DNA of 34,396 bases from Streptomyces niphimycinicus (lineage in GTDB: Bacteria > Actinomycetota > Actinomycetes > Streptomycetales > Streptomycetaceae): the NCBI RefSeq assembly GCF_018883605.1, contig NZ_JAHLEM010000042.1, positions 1 through 34,396 on the forward strand. Reading direction: 5' to 3'. The notes under the pieces are model-generated. The model worked only from the letters and a program-made list of their open reading frames with translations. It did not search any database and had not been told where the DNA came from. Within the stretch, counting starts at the first letter, position 1; each line of letters starts with the position of its first letter. Below, one piece after another: positions 1-7,322 of the stretch. The translations under genes were made by a program, and so were the position numbers.

Positions 1-1002
1 CTCCACGGCGGGGGCCGGGACGGGCGCCGCGTCGGATGGCGGCGCTGCCGCGGGAGCGCTGCCGTACGATCCGGGCGGCCCGGAGGCGTCCCCGGACCGG
101 CCATCACGCCCATCCCGGCCGTCCCGGCCCTCCCGAATGTCCCGGTCCTCCCGGCTGTCCCGGCTGTCCTCGAGTGCCTCCCGGTGGAGCCGCTGAAGCT
201 CGTCGCCGGGCTCGATGCCCAGCTCCTCCACATACCTCCGGCGGGTGGAGCGGAACAGCCCGAGGGCGTCGGCCCGCCTGCCGCCGCGCCGTAGCGCCTC
301 CATCAGCAGCGCCACCGAGCGCTCCCGCAAAGGGTGTTCGGCCACCAGCGCGGACAGCTCCGTGGCGGCCTCGTGGTGCCGTCCGGAGCGCAGATCGATC
401 GCGGCCAGCTCCTCGACCGCCGTACGCCGCTCCTCCTCCAGCCCGGCGCCCAGGGTGTCGGGGAGCCAGCCGCCCGCGACATCCGCCAGCGCGGGCCCGC
501 GCCACAACTGGAGCGCGGTGTACAGCAGTTCCCCGGCCCGGTCCTCGGGGCCGTCGGCGAATCCGGCAGCTCCGGTGGCCGACCCGGCGGCCCGGGCGAC
601 CGACCCGCCGTCCCCGCCGGCCCGGGCGACCGCCCCGCCGTCCCCGCCGGCCTTGGGGCCCTCCCGCGCGGCCCGCACCAGATCGCGGAACCGGTGAAGA
701 TCGACCTGCTCACGGGCGACGGTCAGGGCATAGCCCTTCGCCGATGTCGTCAACTCGGCCCCGGGCAAGGCCGAAAGGATCCGCCGCAGCTTGGAGATCT
801 GCACCTGTACGGCGTTTCGCGCGGACCCCGGCGGGTCCTCGCCCCATACTGCCAACACCAGCCTGTCGACGGAGACCACGCGGCCGGAGGCCATCAGCAG
901 CATCGCCAGAACGGACCGCTGCTGCGCGGCGGTCGGCCCCAGGAGACGCTCGCCCTGCCATATTCCGACCGGTCCCAACAGGCGAAACTCGGTCCCATCC
1001 AC
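1..1002 (-). CDS. SARP/AfsR-family transcriptional activator (partial, C-terminus outside window)
   Basis: Transcriptional activator of the SARP type, usually a pathway-specific switch for secondary metabolism. Read on the minus strand, the frame opens with GTG at 1002, an in-frame stop lies just upstream, and a G-rich ribosome site (GGGGGC) precedes it. The N-terminus EFRLLGPVGIW begins the winged-helix OmpR-like DNA-binding domain (about residues 4-90, with VSVDRLVLAVWGEDPPGSA and VQISKLRRIL). It is followed by a bacterial transcriptional activation (BTAD) domain from VDLHRFRDLVRAA to the EELGIEPGDELQRLH signature. A Gly/Asp-rich insertion near the BTAD start comes from a 30-bp tandem duplication (591-650). 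After BTAD there is a repetitive Arg/Asp/Gly linker. The gene runs off the left edge, so it could be a small SARP or a large AfsR-like protein with an NTPase domain. Family call is firm; target unknown. Confidence 0.9.
   Translation of the reverse strand, partial: MDGTEFRLLGPVGIWQGERLLGPTAAQQRSVLAMLLMASGRVVSVDRLVLAVWGEDPPGSARNAVQVQISKLRRILSALPGAELTTSAKGYALTVAREQVDLHRFRDLVRAAREGPKAGGDGGAVARAGGDGGSVARAAGSATGAAGFADGPEDRAGELLYTALQLWRGPALADVAGGWLPDTLGAGLEEERRTAVEELAAIDLRSGRHHEAATELSALVAEHPLRERSVALLMEALRRGGRRADALGLFRSTRRRYVEELGIEPGDELQRLHREALEDSRDSREDRDIREGRDGRDGRDGRSGDASGPPGSYGSAPAAAPPSDAAPVPAPAVE
591..650. repeat. 30-bp tandem duplication inside the SARP gene
   Basis: Two adjacent 30-bp units (591-620 and 621-650) differ at one base (603 versus 633). 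The unit is a multiple of three, so it adds ten residues (AGGDGGxVAR-like) to the SARP protein without breaking the frame. A shorter degenerate copy precedes it. Confidence 0.85.
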
Positions 1003-1252
1003 ACACTGCCCCCGTTGGTACCAGAGAATTCACTGTGACCATGTGGAAGCCTACCCACGGGTTCGGGTCAGCGAGGCATCAGCGAGATATCAGCGGCTCG
1101 TAGCACCCTACGGTCATCGAGGGCCCCATGGGCACCAGAAGCTCACCCGGTCACCGCGGCGGCGGCGACCGAACCGGAAGTGTCCGGTCCGGGGCCCTCA
1201 TCCACCAATGAACGGGGGACAGCATGGCAGTGAGGTGCCGAGGTGGCGGCTC

Positions 1253-1447
1253 ATGACCACCGCTGAAGGAACACGAAGCACACCTCGGATCGGCGAACTC
1301 GTCTACGACCTCGAACGCGAGGCCATGGGCCGCGTCGCCTACGTCGACACCGGCGGCAACATCGCCTGGGTCAAACCCCTCCACGAGGGCCCCGAATGGA
1401 CGGCCCTCCCGGAACAGCTACGCCGCGCGCCGGACGGCGAGCGATAA
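1253..1447 (+). CDS. Small hypothetical protein (64 aa)
   Basis: Short open frame beginning MTTAEGTRSTPRIGELVYDLEREAMG and ending RRAPDGER. The ATG at 1253 is preceded by a GAGGTGG ribosome site about 8 nt upstream. An in-frame ATG at 1208 has no comparable site, so the shorter start is preferred. The protein has no signal peptide or membrane segment. The core ELVYD...GRVAYVD...AWVKPL reads like a small beta-rich domain of the kind common in Streptomyces proteins with a 'GELVYD' opening, but I do not know its function. It stands alone between the SARP gene and dctA and is followed by a GC-rich hairpin and a 12-bp direct repeat (GGAAGGACCGCC, twice, near 1461-1484). Confidence 0.7.
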   Translation: MTTAEGTRSTPRIGELVYDLEREAMGRVAYVDTGGNIAWVKPLHEGPEWTALPEQLRRAPDGER

Positions 1448-1521
1448 GGCGCCTTCGGCGCCGGAAGGACCGCCGGAAGGACCGCCGAAAGGCAGTGGCG
1501 GCGTAGCCAATGGCGGCGTCT

Positions 1522-1548
1522 CGCGTCTTCCAACGGGGGGAAGACGCG
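1522..1548. terminator. Perfect 10-bp stem hairpin
   Basis: CGCGTCTTCC (1522-1531) pairs with GGAAGACGCG (1539-1548) across a 7-nt loop. It lies downstream of the small gene ending at 1447 and could end its transcript. There is no T-run, as is common in actinomycetes. Confidence 0.5.
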
Positions 1549-1562
1549 GGGCGCCATTCGCC

Positions 1563-1627
1563 GTGCGCGCGATGCGTGTGTGCGCGACGCGTGCGCGCGA
1601 CGTATGCGTGCGCGACGTATACGCCCG
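1563..1627. repeat. Alternating purine-pyrimidine (Z-DNA-prone) GCGCGACGTAT repeat tract
   Basis: A run of about 65 nt is built of 10-15 nt stretches of strictly alternating purine and pyrimidine, separated by GA steps. It includes GCGCGACGTAT twice and several GTGCGCGC-type units. It lies between two hairpins and carries no gene. Alternating tracts of this type favour Z-DNA under negative supercoiling, but any role here is inferred. Confidence 0.6.
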
Positions 1628-1635
1628 TGAAACGC

Positions 1636-1673
1636 CCGCGGCCCTGCCCCGATTCAGGAGGGCAGGGCCGCGG
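1636..1673 (-). terminator. dctA terminator hairpin
   Basis: Perfect 13-bp stem: 1636-1648 pairs with 1661-1673 across a 12-nt loop. It sits 14 nt beyond the dctA stop codon on the minus strand. Strong GC stem without T-run, typical of Streptomyces terminators. Confidence 0.8.
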
Positions 1674-1686
1674 CGCGCGCAAGGTG

Positions 1687-3135
1687 TCAGGCGGGCACGT
1701 GCTCCTTCGCCGTGTCACCGTCACGCCGCTCGGGGAGGGACTTGCCCTCGGCTCCCTCGGCCCCGTCGGAGTCGTCCGCGGCCGGGCCGTGGCCGCCGCC
1801 GTGGCGCGCGAAGCCCTCGGCGTCGAACGGCAGCCGTCCGGCGAGGACTTCGTTCATCCGCTCCTTGTCGATCTCCTTGGTCCAGGTGCCGACCAGGACG
1901 GTCGCGACCGCGTTGCCCGCGAAGTTGGTGAGGGCGCGGGCCTCGCTCATGAAGCGGTCGATGCCGACGATGAGGCCGACGCCGTCGACCAGTTCGGGCC
2001 GGTGCGACTGGAGACCGCCCGCCAGCGTCGCCATGCCCGCGCCGGTGACACCGGCGGCGCCCTTCGACGCGACGATCATGAAGAGGAGGAGGGATATCTG
2101 CTGGCCTATGGAGAGCGGGTCGCCCATGGCCTCGGCGATGAACAGCGAGGCCATCGTGAGGTAGATGGCGGTGCCGTCCAGGTTGAAGGAGTATCCGGTG
2201 GGGACGGTGATACCGGCCACCGGCTTGCTGACGCCCGCGTGCTCCATCTTCGCGATGAGCAGCGGCAGCGCCGACTCGGAGGACGAGGTCGACAGGATCA
2301 GCAGGAACTCCCGCGCCAGGTACTTCAGCAGCAGGAAGATGTTCACGCCCGCGACCAGCCGCAGGATCGTCCCGAGGACGATGAACACGAACAGCGCGCA
2401 GGTCACATAGAAGCCGATCATGATGACCGCGAGCGCCTTGAGCGCGTCCAGACCGGTCTCGCCGACCACGGCGGCCATCGCGCCGAAGGCGCCCACCGGG
2501 GCGGCCCACATGACCATCGACAGCAGCTTGAAGACGAGCTGCTGTATGTGGCCTATGCCGCGCAGCACCGGCTCGCCCGCCTTGCCCATCGCCTGGAGGG
2601 CGAAGCCCGCGAGCAGGGCCACGAACAGGGTCTGGAGCACCTCGCCCGCGGTGAAGGCGGAGACCAGCGTCTTCGGGATGATGCCGAGCAGGAAGTCCGC
2701 CGTCGACTCGGAGGCGCCCTCGGCCTGGCTCTGCCCGGCCTGGGCCGCGTCATGGCTCATGTGCAGGCCGCTGCCCGGCTCCAGGAAGTTGCCGACGACC
2801 AGGCCGATGGCGAGTGCCACGGTCGACATCAGCATGAAGTAGCCGAGCGCGAGACCGCCGACCGCGCCGACCTTCGCGGCCTTGCGCACCGAGCCGACCC
2901 CGAGCACGATCGTGCAGAAGATGATCGGCGAGATCAGCATCTTGATGAGGTTGACGAAGCCTTCGCCGATGGGCTTGAGCTCCACCGCCGTATCGGGGGC
3001 CGCGAAGCCCACCAGGATGCCGAGCGCCACCGCGCCGATGACGGCGAGGTAGAGGTAGTGAATCCTTTCCTTCTTCGGCTTCGTCCCATCCGGTTCCGTA
3101 CGCCCGGATGCGGGCGGCGTGGTGTCCGCAGCCAC
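1687..3135 (-). CDS. dctA: C4-dicarboxylate transporter DctA
   Basis: Sodium- or proton-coupled symporter for succinate, fumarate and malate (DAACS family), an integral membrane protein. A frame of 482 residues starts at GTG 3135, chosen because AGGAGG lies 7 nt upstream; longer starts have no such site. The short hydrophilic N-tail is followed by the membrane segment HYLYLAVIGAVALGILVG. Family signatures are intact: KMLISPIIFCTIVLGV, the serine-rich hairpin ILSTSSSESALPLLI, the substrate/cation motif GYSFNLDGTAIYLTMA, and VASKGAAGVTGAGMATLA followed by NFAGNAVATVLVG. Length is slightly above the usual 430-460 because of the N-tail and a charged, Gly/Asp-rich C-tail. It is divergent from a CitA/DcuS-type sensor kinase and response regulator, which very likely control it in response to external dicarboxylate. 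Confidence 0.95.
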   Translation of the reverse strand: MAADTTPPASGRTEPDGTKPKKERIHYLYLAVIGAVALGILVGFAAPDTAVELKPIGEGFVNLIKMLISPIIFCTIVLGVGSVRKAAKVGAVGGLALGYFMLMSTVALAIGLVVGNFLEPGSGLHMSHDAAQAGQSQAEGASESTADFLLGIIPKTLVSAFTAGEVLQTLFVALLAGFALQAMGKAGEPVLRGIGHIQQLVFKLLSMVMWAAPVGAFGAMAAVVGETGLDALKALAVIMIGFYVTCALFVFIVLGTILRLVAGVNIFLLLKYLAREFLLILSTSSSESALPLLIAKMEHAGVSKPVAGITVPTGYSFNLDGTAIYLTMASLFIAEAMGDPLSIGQQISLLLFMIVASKGAAGVTGAGMATLAGGLQSHRPELVDGVGLIVGIDRFMSEARALTNFAGNAVATVLVGTWTKEIDKERMNEVLAGRLPFDAEGFARHGGGHGPAADDSDGAEGAEGKSLPERRDGDTAKEHVPA

Positions 3136-3183
3136 GGTGCTGCCTCCTTCTGATCTGCCGTCCAACTGTCCCGGCGCTGTACT

Positions 3184-3271
3184 GTGTGCGGCTCGCACAC
3201 CGCCTTGAACGGTCCCGGCGACTATGCCCCAACGCTGTGATGGGGGTCACCCTTCCGTTCATTTCGTTCAT
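3184..3271. promoter_or_regulatory. Divergent control region of dctA and the sensor kinase
   Basis: Between the two divergent starts are a perfect inverted repeat, GTGTGCG (3184-3190) and CGCACAC (3194-3200) with a 3-nt spacer, and a direct repeat GTTCAT at 3258-3263 and 3266-3271. The inverted repeat is about 50 nt upstream of the dctA start and the direct repeat is beside the kinase start. Both are plausible sites for the cognate response regulator. This is inference from position and symmetry. Confidence 0.45.
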
Positions 3272-3293
3272 ACAAAGATGCGTGTGCAGACTG

Positions 3294-4922
3294 ATGGCCA
3301 TGCGCATCCCCCACCCCCGGAGCCTGGCCGGCCAGCTCTTCGCGATGCAGGTCGTGCTGGTCGCCGCCCTGGTGGCCGGATGTGCCGTCTTCGCCTACGT
3401 CACCGACCGCGAGCAGGCGGTGGTGGCCGCGCGGCAGCGCGCGACGGCCGCCGCGGTGGCCGTCGCCGACTCCCCCTCGGTCGCCGAGGCGGCACGGTCC
3501 AAGGACCCCACCGCCCGGCTCCAGCCGTATGCGGAGAAGGTGCGCCGGGACACGAACGTCACCTTCGTCACGATCATGGATACCCACGGTGTGCGCTGGG
3601 CGCACCCCGATCCGCGCCAGATCGGCGCCACCTATCTCGGCCATATCAAGCCCGCGCTGCGCGGCCGGATCTTCGCCGAGACATACACCGGCACCCTCGG
3701 CTCCTCCGTGCGCGTGGTCGCCCCGGTGCGCGACGACCGCGCCGGCGGCCGGATCACCGCGCTGGTCAGCGCGGGTATCACCGTGGACACGATCAGCGCC
3801 CAGGTGCGCCGCCAGTTGCTCGCGCTGCTCGGTGTGGCCGCCGCCGCGCTCGCGCTCGGCGGCCTGTGCGCGTATGTCATCAACGCCCGGCTGCGCCGCC
3901 ATACGCACGGCATGAACGCGGACGAGCTGAGCCGGATGCACGACTACCACCAGGCCGCGCTGCACGGCGTGCGCGAGGGGCTGCTGATGCTCGACGGCGG
4001 GCGGCGGATCGCGCTGATCAACGACGGCGGGCGGGAGCTGCTCGGCCTGCCCGAGGACTCCGTCGGCCGCTACGTCTCGGACCTGGGCCTGCCGCCCGCG
4101 CTGACCGGCGCCCTGCTGGCCACCGAGCCGCGCGTGGACGAACTGCATCTGACCGCGGAACGGGTCGTGGTCGTCAACACCTCCCCGGTGAGCAGCGGCG
4201 AACAGCGCGGCACGGTGGTCACCCTGCGCGACCACACCGAGCTCCAGGCGCTCTCCGGCGAGCTGGACTCGGTGCGCGGCTTCGCGGAGGCGCTGCGCTC
4301 CCAGGCCCATGAGGCCGCGAATCGGCTGCATGCCGTCGTCTCGCTGATCGAACTGGGCCGGGAGGACGAGGCGGTCGACTTCGCCACCGCCGAGCTGGAG
4401 CTGGCCCAGGCGCTCACCGACCAGGTGGTGGGCGCGGTCGCCGAACCGGTGCTGGCCGCGCTGCTGCTGGGCAAGGCGGCCCAGGCCAGCGAGCGCGGCG
4501 TCGAGCTCGTCCTCGCCCCCGACAGCCGCATCGACGACGGCGTCCTCCCGCCCGGCCTGCCCGCCCGCGACCTGGTGACCATCCTCGGCAACCTCATCGA
4601 CAACGCCACGGACGCGGCCGCCGAGGGCGTCGGCCACGGCGGTGCCCCCCGCAGCGCCCGCGTCACGGTCACCGCCCGCGCGGACGGCGGCGAGCTGACG
4701 CTGCGCGTCGCGGACACCGGTGCGGGGCTGGACCCGGCGGCGGCCGAGGAGGTCTTCCGCCGCGGCTGGAGCACGAAATCCCAGGGCCGCGGCCTGGGAC
4801 TGGCCCTGGTCCGCCAGGCCGCCCGCCGCAACGCGGGCACGGTGAAGATATCGGCCGCCCCGGACGGCGGCGCCGAATTCACCATCCGCCTGCCGCTGGC
4901 AACCCCGACCACGACGCCGTGA
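3294..4922 (+). CDS. CitA/DcuS-type sensor histidine kinase
   Basis: Membrane sensor kinase, 542 residues, probably detecting extracellular C4-dicarboxylate or citrate. The order is: transmembrane helix 1 (QVVLVAALVAGCAVFAYV); periplasmic-type PDC sensor domain with VTFVTIMDTHGVRWAHPDP and the RGRIFAETYTGTLGSSVRVVAPV segment typical of CitA/DcuS; helix 2 (LLALLGVAAAALALGGLCAYV); a PAS domain; then a Spo0B-like H-box with QAHEAANRLHAV, where His339 is the likely phosphorylated residue. The ATPase domain follows, with N-box NLIDNATDAA near 433 and G-box GRGLGLALVRQ near 500. Start is uncertain: ATG at 3294 or 3300; neither has a clear ribosome site. It is divergent from dctA and followed by the response regulator after 429 nt. 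Confidence 0.92.
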   Translation: MAMRIPHPRSLAGQLFAMQVVLVAALVAGCAVFAYVTDREQAVVAARQRATAAAVAVADSPSVAEAARSKDPTARLQPYAEKVRRDTNVTFVTIMDTHGVRWAHPDPRQIGATYLGHIKPALRGRIFAETYTGTLGSSVRVVAPVRDDRAGGRITALVSAGITVDTISAQVRRQLLALLGVAAAALALGGLCAYVINARLRRHTHGMNADELSRMHDYHQAALHGVREGLLMLDGGRRIALINDGGRELLGLPEDSVGRYVSDLGLPPALTGALLATEPRVDELHLTAERVVVVNTSPVSSGEQRGTVVTLRDHTELQALSGELDSVRGFAEALRSQAHEAANRLHAVVSLIELGREDEAVDFATAELELAQALTDQVVGAVAEPVLAALLLGKAAQASERGVELVLAPDSRIDDGVLPPGLPARDLVTILGNLIDNATDAAAEGVGHGGAPRSARVTVTARADGGELTLRVADTGAGLDPAAAEEVFRRGWSTKSQGRGLGLALVRQAARRNAGTVKISAAPDGGAEFTIRLPLATPTTTP

Positions 4923-5351
4923 CACGGCCCCACGCAGCCCACGGGCCAACCGGCCCGCGCCCGGCCCGGGACGGCCCCGGCCGGACGGGCACCCGCCCAT
5001 CCCGGCATAGCAGCAGGGTGCGCCGCACCCACGGCCCCCCTCTCACGCACACCGCAGCCACATCCCGCCACGGCGCGTCGACACCCGCCGGAGGGCCCGG
5101 GCACGGATCGGCCTCGAGCGCGGCGCAGCCCGCCGCCCCGCCCGTGGCCAGGGGCCATATTCAGCCGCGAGCGGGCAGGGAACCTGGTCGACAAGCGCCC
5201 CAGCACAAGCGGTAGGGGAATCGTCACCGTAGGGATCTGGCCACTCGCGGTTACCCTCCGTAAATTGGAGCCCTAAGCATTCCGCGCGCACCGCGCCCCG
5301 CCCCGCACCCCGCACCTCGCACCTCGCACCTCGTCCGAGAGGAATCCGTTC
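4923..5351. other. 429-nt gap between kinase and response regulator
   Basis: I see no convincing gene. The left half is C-rich; frames through it lack a start with a ribosome site. Positions 5304-5331 hold four tandem 7-bp units (CGCACCC once, CGCACCT three times) directly before the response-regulator ribosome site GAGAGGA. A possible -10 (TAAATT, 5261-5266) suggests the regulator has its own promoter. Confidence 0.4.
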
Positions 5352-6059
5352 ATGAGCCCGCCGCAGGCGAAACCGGGGGATCCGGCGCCGATCCGGGTTC
5401 TCGTCGTCGAAGACGACCCCGTCGCGGCGGACGCGCACCGGATGTACGTCGACCGCGTCCCCGGCTTCGCCGTCGTCGGGGCCGCGCGGAGCGGCGGGGA
5501 CGCGCAGCGGCTGCTGGAGCGGACGCCCGCCGATCTGCTGCTGCTGGACCTCTACCTCCCCGACGGGCACGGCCTCCAGCTCGTACGGGCGCTGCGCGCG
5601 GCCGGGAACGGGGCGGATGTGATCGCGGTCACCTCGGCCCGGGACCTGGCGATGGTCCGCGACGGGGTCTCCCTCGGGGTCGTGCAGTACGTGCTGAAAC
5701 CGTTCACCTTCTCCACCCTCCGGGACCGTCTCCTCCGGTACGCCGAGTTCCGGGCGACCGCGGGCGAGGCCAGCGGGCAGGACGAGGTGGACCGCGCACT
5801 GGCCGCGCTGCGGGCGCCGCAGCCCGCCGCGATGCCCAAGGGGCTGACCCAGGCGACCCTGCACGCGGTCACGGAGGCGCTGCGCGGCGCGGAGGAGGGC
5901 ATCTCGGCCGCGGCCACCGCCGAGACGGTGGGAATCTCCCGGATCACCGCCCGCCGCTATCTGGAACACCTGGTGGAGGCGGGACGCGCCGCCCGCGCCC
6001 CGCACTACGGCCAGATCGGCCGCCCCGAACTGCTGTACCGCTGGCTCAGCGAGCACTGA
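5352..6059 (+). CDS. CitB/DcuR-type response regulator
   Basis: Cytoplasmic DNA-binding partner of the upstream kinase, 235 residues. The receiver domain (about residues 14-130) has the acidic pair Asp21/Asp22, phospho-acceptor Asp66 in LLLLDLYLPDGHG, Thr94 in VIAVTSARD and Lys116 in YVLKPF. The C-terminal output domain has the helix-turn-helix SAAATAETVGISRITARRYLEHLVEAG followed by GRPELLYRW, the pattern of CitB/DcuR/DpiA-type regulators. GAGAGGA precedes the ATG at 5352 by about 8 nt. The likely target is dctA on the other side of the kinase gene. Confidence 0.95.
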   Translation: MSPPQAKPGDPAPIRVLVVEDDPVAADAHRMYVDRVPGFAVVGAARSGGDAQRLLERTPADLLLLDLYLPDGHGLQLVRALRAAGNGADVIAVTSARDLAMVRDGVSLGVVQYVLKPFTFSTLRDRLLRYAEFRATAGEASGQDEVDRALAALRAPQPAAMPKGLTQATLHAVTEALRGAEEGISAAATAETVGISRITARRYLEHLVEAGRAARAPHYGQIGRPELLYRWLSEH

Positions 6060-6190
6060 GCGATGCTCCTTGTGCGTCACCGGGTTCTCGGCGTCGGCCA
6101 CTGCCGCGGCGATCACGGGGATCTTCCTCATGGGCTCCTGAGGGAGTGGCATACGGCCGGTCCCGCACGCGGACCGGTCGGTCCAGTCAT

Positions 6191-6219
6191 CGGCCGGTTC
6201 AGTTGTCGGCCGGTTCAGT
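6191..6219. repeat. 16-bp-period direct repeat at the 3' end of the DUF3159 gene
   Basis: CGGCCGGTTCAGT occurs at 6191-6203 and 6207-6219. The second copy contains the TGA stop of the minus-strand DUF3159 gene (TCA at 6215-6217), so the last codons lie beside or inside the repeat. Confidence 0.7.
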
Positions 6220-6982
6220 CGTCGTTCGGCTGAACGAGTCGCTTGGTCGAGCGGCGGAACGCCCAGAGGACGACCAGCAGCGCCAGCGCGAACAGCGGCG
6301 TGCCCATACCGACCTTGGCGAAGGCCAGCCAGCCCGTGGAGTCGTTCTCGTAGAGCCACTGCTGTACGGCGAACCGGGCCCCGAAGAGCGCGGTCAGGAT
6401 GGTGGTGGCGATGTCGTGGGCCAGCAGGCTGGGGCGGTCGCTTCGCCATGGGTGGCGGTTGCCGTGCAGCGCGTTCCACGCCAGGCCGGTGACCGGCCTG
6501 CGGGCCAGCAGCGAGGCCAGGAAGAGCACCGCGCCCGCGAAACTGGTCCAGATTCCGATCAGGAAGAAGCCGCCCGCCGAGCCGGTCCACGCCGCGATGC
6601 CGCCGGCGGCCGCGACGCCGAAGAGACCGCCGGACGCCGCGCTGAACGGTTCCTTCCGCGCCATCCGCCACACGGTGAGCGCCAAGGCCACCGCGAGCGC
6701 GATGCCAATCGCGAGGGGCAGCCCGAGGGCGGCGTTGGCCGTGACGAACGCCGTGATCGGGATCGCCGTGTACACCATCCCCTTGGTACCGCCGAGTTGG
6801 GCGAGCAGCTTGTCGTGTGCCTGGCCGGTGGACGGCTCCTCGTGCGCCCGGCTGGTGAACGGTTTCCCGTCCGCCTGGCTCTGTGCCCCGGGCTCGACCG
6901 GTGTCCGCTCGGCGCGGTCGTTCTCGGTCATGGCGTCTCCCCGGCTGTCGTGGGTACGTGTGGGATGGTCTGTCGTCGTCAT
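6215..6982 (-). CDS. DUF3159 family membrane protein
   Basis: Integral membrane protein of unknown function, 255 residues. The start at 6982 is chosen because GGAGG precedes the ATG by 6 nt; an internal ATG at 6928 (MTENDRAERT) also has GGGGAG and is an alternative. The first 60 residues are hydrophilic and probably disordered. The family core begins LLAQLGGTKGMVYTAIPITA and continues through about five to six membrane segments, with conserved blocks LFGVAAAGGIAAWTGSAGGFF, LARRPVTGLAW and ARFAVQQWLYE. DUF3159 proteins are widespread in actinobacteria; I know of no established activity. It is divergent from the MerR gene, whose operator lies between them but whose promoter geometry points toward merR. 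Confidence 0.88.
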   Translation of the reverse strand: MTTTDHPTRTHDSRGDAMTENDRAERTPVEPGAQSQADGKPFTSRAHEEPSTGQAHDKLLAQLGGTKGMVYTAIPITAFVTANAALGLPLAIGIALAVALALTVWRMARKEPFSAASGGLFGVAAAGGIAAWTGSAGGFFLIGIWTSFAGAVLFLASLLARRPVTGLAWNALHGNRHPWRSDRPSLLAHDIATTILTALFGARFAVQQWLYENDSTGWLAFAKVGMGTPLFALALLVVLWAFRRSTKRLVQPNDD

Positions 6983-7218
6983 GGCGTCCTCCAGGTGACG
7001 TACGAGAGTGCGGGCGGGCGGCGATGAGCGGTCGGCGATGGGCGGTCGGCGATGGGCGGTAAGCGGCGGGCGGAACCCGGTCGTAGATCCGTGCCGTCGG
7101 TGCGCGGAAAACCATGGAAAACTGTGCCGCCGCGGCACACTCAAGCCGCCTGGAATGCGACGCGGGTCACTGCCCGGTGGGGTGGCCGGGGGCGCACTGG
7201 GCGTGCGCCCGGTCGCGC

Positions 7219-7249
7219 TTGACCATGCCGCGGCGGCATGGTTTCGGAT
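7219..7249 (+). promoter_or_regulatory. MerR-type promoter/operator
   Basis: TTGACC (7219-7224) is a good -35. It overlaps a perfect inverted repeat ACCATGCCG (7222-7230) and CGGCATGGT (7234-7242) with a 3-nt centre. A 19-nt spacer separates it from a weak -10, TCGGAT (7244-7249). Overlong spacers with a dyad between -35 and -10 are the hallmark of promoters activated by MerR proteins through DNA distortion. It points toward the merR gene at 7323, implying autoregulation. Confidence 0.75.
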
Positions 7250-7270
7250 GACATGAGTCGGGGCGGCCGG

Positions 7271-7306
7271 CCGATACCCGAGCAGCCGCCGATACCCGAG
7301 CAGCCG
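7271..7306. repeat. Perfect 18-bp tandem duplication in the merR leader
   Basis: CCGATACCCGAGCAGCCG occurs twice back to back (7271-7288, 7289-7306), immediately upstream of the merR ribosome site GGAG (7311-7314). It lies within the predicted 5' untranslated region. Confidence 0.9.
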
Positions 7307-7322
7307 GAACGGAGTACGGGCC

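Larger units (their letters stand above)
6983..7322. other. 340-nt divergent intergenic region
   Basis: No supported gene. It holds the MerR-type operator (7219-7249) and an 18-bp tandem duplication (7271-7306), both described separately. The rest shows only imperfect GC-rich repeats such as GGCGATGGGCGGT-like units near 7025-7065. Confidence 0.6.

Noticed and set aside
1510..3153. Long plus-strand frame opposite dctA
   Set aside because: Composition is Arg/Asp/Glu/His-rich as expected for antisense to a membrane protein gene; dctA is unambiguous.
6060..6131. Minus-strand frame starting MRKIPVIAAAVADAENPV next to the response regulator
   Set aside because: It opens like a real N-terminus but continues only as the antisense of the response-regulator gene, with no independent stop near by. 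At most a remnant.
5043..7115. Long minus-strand frame across the response regulator and DUF3159 regions
   Set aside because: It is antisense to the response regulator and out of frame with DUF3159. No domain is recognisable.
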